From positions 1-64,000 of the forward strand of contig NZ_BCQS01000040.1 in NCBI RefSeq assembly GCF_001552195.1: DNA of 64,000 nucleotides, in the 5' to 3' direction. The position numbers and the translations under genes were made by a program. Numbering within the stretch: the stretch's first letter is position 1; every line of letters starts with the position of its first letter. Positions 34,086-42,532 of this stretch are shown here, piece by piece. Source of the stretch: Actinomadura latina NBRC 106108. Its GTDB lineage: Bacteria; Actinomycetota; Actinomycetes; Streptosporangiales; Streptosporangiaceae. The notes beneath the pieces were generated by a model, which saw nothing but the letters and a program-made list of their open reading frames with translations, made no database searches and was not told the DNA's origin.

Positions 34086-35234
34086 CTATCGGGTGAGGGC
34101 GCGGGCGATGACATTGCGCTGCACCTCGTTGGTTCCCTCGCCGATCTCCAGGATCTTGGCGTCGGCGTAGAAGCGGGAGATGTCGGACTCGCGGATGTAG
34201 CCGTACCCGCCGTGGACCTGCACGCTCTGCGAGGCCGCGCGGTTCGCGACCTCCGACGCGTACAGCTTGGCCATCGCCGCCTCGGTGGCGTGCGGGCGGC
34301 CCTGGTCGGCGAGCCAGGCCGCCTTGTAGACGAGGCCGCGCGCGGCCTCGTACTCGGTGGCGATGTCGGCGAGCTTGTGCGCGACCGCCTGGAAGTCGAC
34401 CAGCGGGCGGCCGAACTGCCGGCGGGTCCTGGCGTGCTGGACGCCGAGCCGCAGCGCCGCCGCGGTGAGCGACAGGCCGAGCGCGGCGACGCTGATGCGC
34501 CCCTTGTCCAGGACGGCGAGGAACTGCCGGAGCCCGTTGCCCTCCTCGCCGATGAGGTGGTCGTCCGGCACGAAGCAGTCGGCGAAGACCAGTTCGCGGG
34601 TGTCGAGGGCGTGCCAGCCGAGCTTCTTCAGCCGGTTGCCCTTCGTGTAGCCGGGGGTGCCGTCCGGGACGAAGAACGTCGCGTAGCGCTTGCGGCCGTT
34701 CTCGCCCGTCCCGGTCACGGTGAGGACCGTCACGCCGAGGCTGATGTCGGTGCCCGCGTTGCTGATGAACATCTTGGTGCCGTTGAGGACCCAGCCGCCG
34801 TCGGCGCGCTCCGCGCGGGTGGTGATGCCCGCCGCGTCCGAGCCGGCGGACGGCTCGGTCAGCCCGAACGCGCCGAGCCGCTCCCCGGACGCCAGCGGGC
34901 GCAGCCAGCGCTCCTTCTGCTCGGGCGTGCCGAACGCGGCCAGCGGCAGGCTGGCGATGGTGGAGTGCGCGTTCCAGGCGGCGGCGACCGACTGGTCGGC
35001 GGCGCCGAGCTCCTCCATGACGGCGACGTAGGCCACCATCCCGGCGCCGGTGCCGCCGTGCTCCTCGGGGACGAGCATCCCCATCAGCCCGAGATCGGCG
35101 AGCCGGCCGAACACGGGGGAGGGGAAGTGCTCGTCCTCGGACCAGCGCGCCGCGTGCGGCGCGATCTCCTTCGCGGCGAAGTCGCGGACCGTGCGCTGCA
35201 GGTCGCTGATCTCGGGGGGCAGGTCGAAGTTCAT
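34086..35234 (-). CDS. Acyl-CoA dehydrogenase, short/medium-chain type
   Basis: 382 residues. FGLTEPSAGSDAAG, FISNAG, YGYIRESDISRFYADAK and the catalytic-base motif GEGTNEVQRN with Glu intact. Starts MNFDLPPEISDLQR. The ATG is 5 bp after the upstream stop. It differs from the neighbouring dehydrogenase in retaining the usual Glu, so the two probably act at different steps or on different acyl-CoAs. Confidence 0.93.
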   Translation of the reverse strand: MNFDLPPEISDLQRTVRDFAAKEIAPHAARWSEDEHFPSPVFGRLADLGLMGMLVPEEHGGTGAGMVAYVAVMEELGAADQSVAAAWNAHSTIASLPLAAFGTPEQKERWLRPLASGERLGAFGLTEPSAGSDAAGITTRAERADGGWVLNGTKMFISNAGTDISLGVTVLTVTGTGENGRKRYATFFVPDGTPGYTKGNRLKKLGWHALDTRELVFADCFVPDDHLIGEEGNGLRQFLAVLDKGRISVAALGLSLTAAALRLGVQHARTRRQFGRPLVDFQAVAHKLADIATEYEAARGLVYKAAWLADQGRPHATEAAMAKLYASEVANRAASQSVQVHGGYGYIRESDISRFYADAKILEIGEGTNEVQRNVIARALTR

Positions 35235-35239
35235 GGGGG

Positions 35240-36295
35240 TCACGGTGCCTTCGGGGTCAGGAGCGCCTTGAGGTGGCCGCCGCGGCCGGCGGCCAGGTCG
35301 GCGAACAGCCCGGGGCCCTCGGCGAGCGGGAAACGGCCGGTGATCATGAGGGAGGGGTCGAGGGCGCCGCCGGACATCAGGTCGACGATCCGGCCGACGT
35401 CGAAGTTGTAGCCGAGGCTTCCGGCGACGGTGCGCTCGTAGAACGTCAGGGCGGTCAGGTCGAGCCGCGCGGGACGGTCGCCGATGCCGGCGAGGACGAT
35501 GCGGCCGCCGCGGCGCGCCGAGTCCACGGCGGCCACCGCCAGATCGGGCAGCCCGGTGGCCTCCACGACCACGTCCGGCCCGACCCTGCCGGTGCGCAGG
35601 TAGACCTCGCGGCGCACGTCGGCGGCGGCGGGGTCGTACGCCTCGGTCACGAGGCCGGCGATCCGCTCCCGGCGCGCGGCGACCGGCTCGCTGACGTAGA
35701 GGCCGGCCGCGCCGGCGATCCGCGCCGCGAGCACGACGGCGACGCCGATCGGCCCGGCGCCGAGCACGAGCACGTGGTCGCCGGGGCCGACGCCGCCGCG
35801 CCGGACGGCGTGCAGGCCCACGGCCAGCGGCTCGGCGAGCGCGGCGAGGTCGTCGGGGACGCCGTCCGGGAGCCGGACGAGCCCGGCGGCGGGCACGGTG
35901 GCCCGCTCGGCGAAGCCGCCGGGGGAGGCCAGGCCCACCGAGCCGCCCTTGGGGCAGATGTGGTACTCGCCGCGCCGGCACCAGCGGCACTCGCCGCACC
36001 GCCAGCAGGGGTCCACGGCCACCCGGTCCCCGACCTCGACGCCGGGGACGGGGGCGCCGAGGGCCAGCACCGTGCCGCTCATCTCATGGCCGAGCGCGAG
36101 CGGCGGGCGGTGGCCGGTCAGCGGATGCGGCCCGGGCCTGATCATGTGCGGTCCGGAGGTGTACTCGTGCACGTCGGTGCCGCAGACACCGCAGTGGGCG
36201 ACCTCGATCAGCGCCTCGCCGGGGCGGGGCGGCGGGGGCTCCGGAACGTCCTCCAGGCGCAGGTCGCGCGGTCCGTGCCAGCGCAGGGCCCTCAT
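35240..36295 (-). CDS. Zinc-dependent medium-chain alcohol dehydrogenase
   Basis: 351 residues. Catalytic zinc ligands in HCGVCGTDVHE and GHEMSG; structural zinc cysteines in CWRCGECRWCRRGEYHIC; NAD-binding VLVLGAGPIGVAVV. Resembles 2,3-butanediol/sorbitol dehydrogenase-type MDRs. First gene of the minus-strand operon, with operator-like ACCGATCGGT 27 bp upstream of its ATG. Substrate: an alcohol of the catabolic pathway, unknown. Confidence 0.92.
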   Translation of the reverse strand: MRALRWHGPRDLRLEDVPEPPPPRPGEALIEVAHCGVCGTDVHEYTSGPHMIRPGPHPLTGHRPPLALGHEMSGTVLALGAPVPGVEVGDRVAVDPCWRCGECRWCRRGEYHICPKGGSVGLASPGGFAERATVPAAGLVRLPDGVPDDLAALAEPLAVGLHAVRRGGVGPGDHVLVLGAGPIGVAVVLAARIAGAAGLYVSEPVAARRERIAGLVTEAYDPAAADVRREVYLRTGRVGPDVVVEATGLPDLAVAAVDSARRGGRIVLAGIGDRPARLDLTALTFYERTVAGSLGYNFDVGRIVDLMSGGALDPSLMITGRFPLAEGPGLFADLAAGRGGHLKALLTPKAP

Positions 36296-36321
36296 CGCAC
36301 CTCACAGGATTAGTTTCGTCT

Positions 36322-36331
36322 ACCGATCGGT
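36322..36331. promoter_or_regulatory. Operator-like perfect palindrome ACCGATCGGT
   Basis: Ten-bp perfect palindrome in the 5' region of the minus-strand dehydrogenase operon. Its core is shared with 23129-23138 and 36472-36481. Likely binding site of a TetR-type repressor, perhaps that encoded at 40251-40949. Confidence 0.55.
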
Positions 36332-36471
36332 CAATGAAATCCCCATGGTCATCCGACTGTCAAGGCCAGAGCAGGTAAACGGGCCTCACCGAGGTGCCGG
36401 GACGAGACGGGTTCGCGGTCTTGTCAGGGGTTGTCTGCGCGGTTTAGGGTGCCGTCCACGCGGTTTTATAT

Positions 36472-36481
36472 ACCGGTCGGA
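36472..36481. promoter_or_regulatory. Operator-like ACCGGTCGGA with -10-like AT box
   Basis: Follows GGTTTTATATA immediately (TTTATA/TATATA could be a -10 element), about 50 bp before the acyl-CoA synthetase ATG. The remaining intergenic sequence 36332-36461 shows no other clear element. Confidence 0.5.
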
Positions 36482-36530
36482 CTGATTAACGGGCCGGCCG
36501 TCGGACGATCCCGGAGGAGAGGCCCCGCCG

Positions 36531-38060
36531 ATGTACAGCCTCGCGAGCGTTCTCGACCAGCACGCGCAGCGGCGCCCCGGCAAGACCGCGGTCGTGGACG
36601 GCGACCGGTGGTTCACCAACCGGGAGCTCCTGGCGCGCGTCGACGCGCTGGCGCACGGCCTGCTCGACCTCGGCGTCGGCCGCGGCGACGTGGTCGGGCT
36701 GCTGCTCTACAACCACGCCGAGTTCCTGGAGGCGGTGCTCGCGGCCGGCCGGATCGGCGCGGTGTTCCTGCCGCTCAACTACCGGCTCGCCCCCGCCGAA
36801 TGGGAGTACATCCTCGGCCACGCGGGCGCCCGCGCGATCATCACCGAGAGCGAGTTCGGCGCGGCCGTCGAGGGCCTCGCGCTGCCCGAACTGCGCCACC
36901 GCATCACCCTCGACGGGCCCGCCGGCCCGTCCTGGACGCGCCTTCCCGACCTCGTCCAGGCGAACCTCGGCCGCACCGTCCCGCCCGCCGACCTGGCCGA
37001 GGACGACCTCCAGCGGCTCATGTACACCTCGGGCACCACCTCGCGGCCCAAGGGTGTCAAGATCACCAACGGGAACGTGAACTACAAGAACCTCGGGCAG
37101 ATCATCCAGCTCGGCCTCACCCACGCCGACATCACGCTCGTCTGCGGCCCGCTCTACCACGTCGGCGCGCTCGACCTTCCCGGGCTCGCGACCTGGCACG
37201 CCGGCGGGAGCCTCGTCGTCCAGCGCAAGTTCGACGCGGGCGAGGTGCTGCGCGCCATCGAGCGCGAGCGGATCACCAACGTCTGGCTCGCCCCCGCCAT
37301 GATGAACGCGGTGCTCGGATCGGAGGAGCTCGGCCGGTGCGACACCTCGTCCGTGCGGTTCATCGTGGGCGGCGGGGAGAAGATGCCCGAACCCCTGGTG
37401 CGCCGCATCCTGGACGCGTTCCCCAACGCCTGGTTCGCCGACGCCTACGGCCTCACCGAGACCGTGTCCGGCGACACCTTCCTCGACCGGGAGCACACCC
37501 TCGCCAAGCTCGGCTCCGTCGGCCGCCCGATCCCGCACGTACGGGTGCGGGTGGTGGACGAGGACGGCCGGGACGCGTCCACGGGAACGCTCGGCGAGAT
37601 CGTCCTGCGCGGTCCCAAAGTGTGCGCCGGGTACTGGCGCGACGAGGCCGCCACCGAGCGGGCGTTCCGCGACGGCTGGTTCCACACCGGCGACATCGGG
37701 CGGCTCGACGAGGACGGCTTCCTCTACATCGAGGACCGCAAGAAGGACATGATCGTCTCGGGCGGCGAGAACATCGCCACCCCCGAGGTCGAGCGCGTCC
37801 TCTACGAGCACCCGGCCGTGCTGGAGGCCGCCGTGGTCGGCCTGCCCCACGAGCGCTGGGGCGAGGTGCCGCGCGCGTTCGTCGTGCCCCGGCCGGGGGA
37901 GACGGTGTCGGCCGAGGAGATCCAGGAGTTCTGCCGCGCCCGGCTCGCCCGGTTCAAGGTCCCCGCCCGCGTGGAGATCATCGGCGAGCTGCCGCGCACG
38001 CCGTCCGGCAAGGTGCTCAAGCGGCTGCTCCGCGACCGTCCCGCGCCGGCCGCCCGATGA
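36531..38060 (+). CDS. Acyl-CoA synthetase (AMP-forming), long-chain/FadD-like
   Basis: 509 residues; GGAGGAGAGG before ATG. P-loop MYTSGTTSRPKGVKITNG, DAYGLTET, GWFHTGDIG, and C-terminal PRTPSGKVLKRLL with the adenylation lysine. Activates a carboxylic acid to its CoA thioester, presumably the imported substrate. Divergent from the dehydrogenase operon. A broken SDR gene follows directly. Confidence 0.93.
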   Translation: MYSLASVLDQHAQRRPGKTAVVDGDRWFTNRELLARVDALAHGLLDLGVGRGDVVGLLLYNHAEFLEAVLAAGRIGAVFLPLNYRLAPAEWEYILGHAGARAIITESEFGAAVEGLALPELRHRITLDGPAGPSWTRLPDLVQANLGRTVPPADLAEDDLQRLMYTSGTTSRPKGVKITNGNVNYKNLGQIIQLGLTHADITLVCGPLYHVGALDLPGLATWHAGGSLVVQRKFDAGEVLRAIERERITNVWLAPAMMNAVLGSEELGRCDTSSVRFIVGGGEKMPEPLVRRILDAFPNAWFADAYGLTETVSGDTFLDREHTLAKLGSVGRPIPHVRVRVVDEDGRDASTGTLGEIVLRGPKVCAGYWRDEAATERAFRDGWFHTGDIGRLDEDGFLYIEDRKKDMIVSGGENIATPEVERVLYEHPAVLEAAVVGLPHERWGEVPRAFVVPRPGETVSAEEIQEFCRARLARFKVPARVEIIGELPRTPSGKVLKRLLRDRPAPAAR

Positions 38061-38250
38061 CCGCGCCCGGGACGCGTCCGGCTCCATCGTCAACCTCAGC
38101 TCCGTCCACGCCACCTCCGGCGCCGTCCCGGTGGGACGCGTCGGGGACGCCGCCGAACTCGCCGGCGCCGCGGTGTTCCTCGTCGGCGACGGCGCCCGGT
38201 ACATGACCGGCTCGACCATGACCGTCGACGGCGGCTGGACCGCCCGGTGA
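38059..38250 (+). pseudogene. SDR-family oxidoreductase remnant, internal deletion
   Basis: In the frame of 38059 the translation begins with SGSIVNLSSVHATSG, the Ser-containing active-site strand of a short-chain dehydrogenase, and jumps directly to VGRVGDAAELAGAAVFL and YMTGSTMTVDGGW, the C-terminal family motif. The N-terminal cofactor domain and the ~80 residues carrying YxxxK are missing. The ATG that overlaps the ligase stop reads a different frame. An intact SDR once in the operon has therefore been mostly deleted. Confidence 0.8.
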
Positions 38251-38275
38251 CCGCCACCGAACCAGGAAGGACGCC

Positions 38276-40246
38276 ATGACCGGCTCCCGGCCCGACCTCC
38301 CCGACCTCTTCGAACTGCACCGCAGGATGCGGCGGATCAGGCGTTTCGAGGAGCGCGCCGCCGAGCTGTACCGGCGATCGGAGGTGCCCGGGTTCGTCCA
38401 CCTGTCGATCGGGCAGGAGGCGAGCGCCGTCGGCGCGTGCGCGCCGCTCGACGAGCGTGACGTCATCACCTCCACGCACCGCGGCCACGGCCACTGCCTG
38501 GCGCGCGGCCTGGACACCGGGTCGATGTTCGCCGAGCTGATGGGCCGGGAGACCGGCACCTGCCGCGGGCGCGGCGGCTCCATGCACATCGCCGACCCCG
38601 GGCTCGGCGTCTTCGGCGCCAACGGCATCGTCGGCGCCGGGCTGCCGATCGCCGTCGGCGCCGCCACGGCCGCGTCCCTGCGCGGCACCGGAGGCGTCGT
38701 CGTCGCCTTCTTCGGGGACGGCGCCGTCGCGCAGGGCATGTTCCACGAGGCGGTCAACCTCGCCGCCGTCCAGGACCTGCCGGTGCTGTTCATGTGCGAG
38801 AACAACCACTACGCCGAGTTCTCCAGCGCCGCCGACCAGCACCGGGCGCCGCTCTCCGCCCGCGCCGCCGGGTACGGCATCGGCTACGAGCACGTGGACG
38901 GCAACGACGTCGCCGCCGTGACCGACGTCGCGGCGTCGGTGGTGGAGCGGCTGCGCGGCGGGGCCGGGCCCGTCCTGGTGGAGGCCGAGACCTACCGCTG
39001 GCACGGCCACTACGAGGGCGATCCCGAGCGGTACCGGTCACCGTCCGAACTGGAGGCCTGGAAGAAGCGCGACCCGCTGCTCGTGTCGCGCCGCCGCCTC
39101 GCCGCGGCCGGTGTGGACGCCGCGGCGATCGACGCGGCCGAGGCCGAGATCGAGGCGGAGATCGAAGCGGCCGTCGAGGCCGCTCGCTCGGCACCGGAAC
39201 CCGCCCCGTCCAGCCTGTTCGACCACGTCTCGGCGCCCCGCCCGGCCCTGCCCGAGCCGCCGCCGGCGACCGGCGAGGACTTCCGCACGATGGACGCCGT
39301 CAAGTCCGCCCTCGAACACGAGCTGACCGCCGACCCCGACGTGTTCGTCGCCGGCATCGACGTCGCCGCCGGCGGCAACGTCTTCGGGCTGACGCGCGGG
39401 CTGGCCGAGCGCTTCCCCGGCCGCGTCCGGGACATGCCGATCTCCGAGACCGCGATCGTCGGGACCGCGGTCGGCGCCGCGATGGCCGGCCTGCGGCCGA
39501 TCGTCGAGATCATGTACATGGACTTCATCGGCGTCTGCTTCGACCAGCTGCTCAACCAGGCCGCCAAGCTGCGGTTCATGACCGGCGGCCGGGCGAGCCT
39601 GCCGCTCGTCGTCCGCACCCAGTTCGGCGCCGGACGCTCCTCCGGCAGCCAGCACTCGCAGAGCCTGGAGGCACTCCTCGCGCACGTGCCGGGCCTCACG
39701 GTCGTGATGCCGTCGACACCGGCCGACACCTACGGCCTGCTCCGCGCCGCCGTCCGCGACCCGAACCCCGTCGTCTTCGTCGAGAACCGGCTCCAGTACG
39801 GGAGCAAGGGGCCGCGTCCGCCCGCCGACCACCTCGTCCCCATCGGGAAGGCGAAAGTGGTCCGGGAGGGGCGCGACCTCACCCTGGTCTCCTACTCGCG
39901 GATGGTGCACGACTGCCTCGCCGCCGCCGGCACCCTCGCCGCCGAGGGCGTCGACGTCGAGGTCATCGACCTCCGCACGGTCGCGCCCCTCGACCGGGAG
40001 ACGGTGCTCGCCTCGCTCGCCAAGACGAACCGCCTCGTGATCGCCCACGAGGCCGTCCGGGACTTCGGGGTCGGGGCCGAACTCGCGGCGATGGCGGCGA
40101 ACGAGGGCTTCTGGCACCTGGACGCACCGGTCGTCCGGGTCGCGCCGCCGCCGATGCCCGCCCCCTACGCCCCGTCCCTCGAACGGCTCTGGCTGCCGGA
40201 CGCCGGCGCCATCGCCGAGACCCTGCGCCAGGTCGCGGCGGTCTGA
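38276..40246 (+). CDS. Fused alpha-beta E1 component of a 2-oxoacid/acetoin dehydrogenase
   Basis: 656 residues; AGGAAGG before ATG. Residues 1-~320 are the alpha subunit with ThDP motif FFGDGAVAQGMFHEAVNLA and ENN; after an Ala/Glu-rich linker (about 275-310) the beta subunit follows (PISETAIVGTAVGAAMAGLRP, DQLLNQAAKLRFMTGG). The two are separate genes in most bacteria. No lipoyl E2 or E3 gene is nearby, so partners must come from elsewhere. Expected reaction: ThDP-dependent decarboxylation of a 2-oxoacid or acetoin cleavage. Confidence 0.9.
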   Translation: MTGSRPDLPDLFELHRRMRRIRRFEERAAELYRRSEVPGFVHLSIGQEASAVGACAPLDERDVITSTHRGHGHCLARGLDTGSMFAELMGRETGTCRGRGGSMHIADPGLGVFGANGIVGAGLPIAVGAATAASLRGTGGVVVAFFGDGAVAQGMFHEAVNLAAVQDLPVLFMCENNHYAEFSSAADQHRAPLSARAAGYGIGYEHVDGNDVAAVTDVAASVVERLRGGAGPVLVEAETYRWHGHYEGDPERYRSPSELEAWKKRDPLLVSRRRLAAAGVDAAAIDAAEAEIEAEIEAAVEAARSAPEPAPSSLFDHVSAPRPALPEPPPATGEDFRTMDAVKSALEHELTADPDVFVAGIDVAAGGNVFGLTRGLAERFPGRVRDMPISETAIVGTAVGAAMAGLRPIVEIMYMDFIGVCFDQLLNQAAKLRFMTGGRASLPLVVRTQFGAGRSSGSQHSQSLEALLAHVPGLTVVMPSTPADTYGLLRAAVRDPNPVVFVENRLQYGSKGPRPPADHLVPIGKAKVVREGRDLTLVSYSRMVHDCLAAAGTLAAEGVDVEVIDLRTVAPLDRETVLASLAKTNRLVIAHEAVRDFGVGAELAAMAANEGFWHLDAPVVRVAPPPMPAPYAPSLERLWLPDAGAIAETLRQVAAV

Positions 40247-40250
40247 GCCG

Positions 40251-40949
40251 TCATGCCCCCGGCTCCTCGCCCTCCACCGGATCCAGGACGATCTCCGGGT
40301 ACTGCTCGCGGAACTTCAGCACCCGCTCCTCCAGATCGTCCACCGGACCGGGCCCGGCGCGGAAGCCGGTGAACAACGTCGCGCAGTACTCGCGCGACAA
40401 ATACTGCGCGTCCCAGCTGCCATCGGGCCTGACCCATTGGTAGGTGTGGTTGTGCATATTCAGGAATTGCAGCATCGCCAGCCGCGGATTCATCTCCCGG
40501 AATTCTCCGGCGTCCATGGCCTCGGCCAGCAGATTGGAAATGATCCCCTCGAACTCGCCGCGCTGCCGCAGCAGCCGCGTCCGGTTGTCGCCGCCCAGCA
40601 TCCGGTAGTCGTGCTCGTAGACCCAGATATGGTCGAGCCGCCGCAGGATGATGGACAGCAGCGCCTCCGACAGCAGCCGGAGCCGCAGCACCGCGTCCAC
40701 CTCCAGCCGGGCGATCCGCCGGGCGGTCCGCAGCAGCGGCCGCATTACCCGCGACTGGATCTCGACCAGCAGGTTCTCCTTCGAGCCGATGTAGTAGTAG
40801 AGGGCGCCCTTCGTGAGCCCGGCCGCGCCGCCGATCTCGTTGATCCCGGTCGCCGCGTACCCCTTCCGGGCGAACAGTTCGGCCGCCCGGTCGATGATCT
40901 CCTGGCGTTTGATCTCATATCCCGGGCCATGGCCTGGAGGGCGGGGCAT
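40251..40949 (-). CDS. TetR-family transcriptional regulator
   Basis: 232 residues, converging on the E1 gene with a 4-bp gap. N-terminal TetR HTH: QEIIDRAAELFARKGYAATG, INEIGGAAGLTKGALYYYIGSKENLL. The C-terminal part resembles KstR2/FadR-type regulators that sense acyl-CoAs (inference). It probably controls the surrounding acyl-CoA catabolism and importer genes through the ACCG-n2-[CT]GG[TA] sites, and its own gene through TTACCGGTAA. Confidence 0.92.
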   Translation of the reverse strand: MPRPPGHGPGYEIKRQEIIDRAAELFARKGYAATGINEIGGAAGLTKGALYYYIGSKENLLVEIQSRVMRPLLRTARRIARLEVDAVLRLRLLSEALLSIILRRLDHIWVYEHDYRMLGGDNRTRLLRQRGEFEGIISNLLAEAMDAGEFREMNPRLAMLQFLNMHNHTYQWVRPDGSWDAQYLSREYCATLFTGFRAGPGPVDDLEERVLKFREQYPEIVLDPVEGEEPGA

Positions 40950-41017
40950 CGCGTTCCCAGTTTTCTCGCTCGGCGCAGACGAGGTCGTTTCGCGCCCTCG
41001 TTATCGATGGAAACAAG

Positions 41018-41047
41018 ATAATACCCGCCACCGCCCATTACCGGTAA
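41018..41047 (-). promoter_or_regulatory. TetR-gene promoter with overlapping palindrome TTACCGGTAA
   Basis: On the minus strand TATTAT (41018-41023) is a good -10; 18 bp upstream TTACCG could serve as a weak -35 and is half of the perfect palindrome TTACCGGTAA (41038-41047). The leader to ATG 40949 would be about 60 nt. Suggests autoregulation. Confidence 0.45.
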
Positions 41048-41055
41048 GGCGACCG

Positions 41056-42378
41056 TCAGGGCAGTGTGTTCTTGTGGACGCGGCCGTCCTTGATGATGAC
41101 CTTCAGGTTGGCGGCCGGATCGGCCAGCGGCCGCAAGTCGCGGACGGGGTCGCCGTCGACGAGTAGCAGGTCGGCCCACGCCCCTTCGGCGATGACGCCC
41201 AGGTGGGCCACGTGGGGCCCGTTCCCGTAGGCGGCCACGTCGGAGGCGGCCGGGTTCTGGTACGGGTCGCGCGGGCCCGACCTGCGGAAGAGCTCGGCGT
41301 TGCCGGAGGTGGCGATCTTCAGTCCCGCCAGCGGGTCCCCGGCCAGCCCGGCCAGGCGGGCGAGCATGTCGCTCTGCCTGGTGCTCGCCGCCGGGTTCAG
41401 CATCAGGTCGGTGCCGAAGGCGATCCGCACGCCGTGCTTGAGCGCCCAGCCGAAGACGCGCTCGACGCCGGCGCAGACCTGCCGGTTCTTCGCGGCCGAC
41501 GCCGGGTCGGGGTAGTAGTGGTCGTCCTCGGCGAACGGCTGGGTGCACAGCCAGACATCGTTGTCGGCCATGAACCTGATGTCGTCCTCCCCGGCCAGGT
41601 GCCCGTGCTCGATCACCTGGACGCCCGCCTCGACCGCCCGGCGGATCCCGGCCCCGGTGTAGACGTGGACCGCCACATAGGTGCCCCAGTCCGCCGCCGC
41701 CAGCACCCCGGCGCGCAGCTCGTCCGGCGTGTACTGCAGGACGTCCAGGTGGTCGTAGGCCGAGGCGACGCCGCCGCCGGCCATCATCTTGATCTGCGCG
41801 GCGCCCTTCTTCAGCTGCTCGCGGACGCCCGCGAGCACCTGGGCGGTGCCGTCGGCGATCCGCATGAGTCCGAGCTGCTCGGCGCGGGTGGCGGTTCCGC
41901 CCAAGGGGGTCGGCACGTCGTAGACCATGCCGAAGTCGCCGTGCCCGCCGGTCTGCGACAGGCCCGCGTGGCTGGGGTAGATGCGCGGGCCGGGCAGCGC
42001 ACCCGTGTCGATCATTCGCTTGAGGTCCCCGGTGTCGCCGGCCATGTCCCGGACGGTGGTGAACCCGCGCATCAGCATCGCCTCGGCCTCGGCCGCGCCC
42101 CGGAGGTACCCCAGGCCCGCGCCGCCGAGCATCAGCTCGCTCTGCGTGGCGCCGGCCAGGATGAGGTGCACGTGGGCGTCGCTGAGCCCGGGGATGAGGG
42201 TCATCCCGCGTCCGTCGATGACGGCCGCGGCATCGCCCGCGGGCGGCTCCCCGTCCCCGACGGTCTTGATCTTGGTTCCTTCGGTCACCACGTGCCCGGT
42301 CCGGATCCGGTCGCTCAACCCGTCGAAGATCCGCACGTCACGGAGCACGATCGCGCCGGCGGCCCGCTGCTCGCTCAC
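41056..42378 (-). CDS. Metal-dependent amidohydrolase (imidazolonepropionase/prolidase-like)
   Basis: 440 residues from GTG 42378. Amidohydrolase barrel: PGLSDAHVHLI (metal His-x-His), a Lys in AAQIKMMAGGG (possible carbamylated metal bridge), His residues in VAVHVYTG and EHGHLAG, and Asp in FGTDLM; C-terminal ADLLLVDGDPVRDLRPL closes the small beta domain. Hydrolyses an amide or lactone; substrate unknown. An amide hydrolase beside a HAAT importer could feed the pathway, but it is outside the obvious operon. Confidence 0.88.
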   Translation of the reverse strand: MSEQRAAGAIVLRDVRIFDGLSDRIRTGHVVTEGTKIKTVGDGEPPAGDAAAVIDGRGMTLIPGLSDAHVHLILAGATQSELMLGGAGLGYLRGAAEAEAMLMRGFTTVRDMAGDTGDLKRMIDTGALPGPRIYPSHAGLSQTGGHGDFGMVYDVPTPLGGTATRAEQLGLMRIADGTAQVLAGVREQLKKGAAQIKMMAGGGVASAYDHLDVLQYTPDELRAGVLAAADWGTYVAVHVYTGAGIRRAVEAGVQVIEHGHLAGEDDIRFMADNDVWLCTQPFAEDDHYYPDPASAAKNRQVCAGVERVFGWALKHGVRIAFGTDLMLNPAASTRQSDMLARLAGLAGDPLAGLKIATSGNAELFRRSGPRDPYQNPAASDVAAYGNGPHVAHLGVIAEGAWADLLLVDGDPVRDLRPLADPAANLKVIIKDGRVHKNTLP

Positions 42379-42532
42379 GAGTGCCCCGTGCCCGCTGCGC
42401 GGACGGTGAGCGGACCGGCGCGAAGACTTTGCCAGTGTTTGCCGAGCACCTGAAGCCGGCGGGCCACCGAGCCGAAGACGAGTCCGGAGTATCGGCGTCT
42501 GCAGCGGTGGAGGCGGGCGGTGGAAGCGTCGC

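Noticed and set aside
36431..38206. Alternative plus frame across the acyl-CoA synthetase
   Set aside because: Arg/Pro-rich shadow; the synthetase frame from 36531 has all ANL motifs and a strong ribosome site.
42379..42532. Gap between the amidohydrolase and PNP-STAND genes searched for a small gene, toxin-antitoxin or integrase remnant
   Set aside because: Only a short Arg-rich frame is present; no motif or repeat supports a gene.
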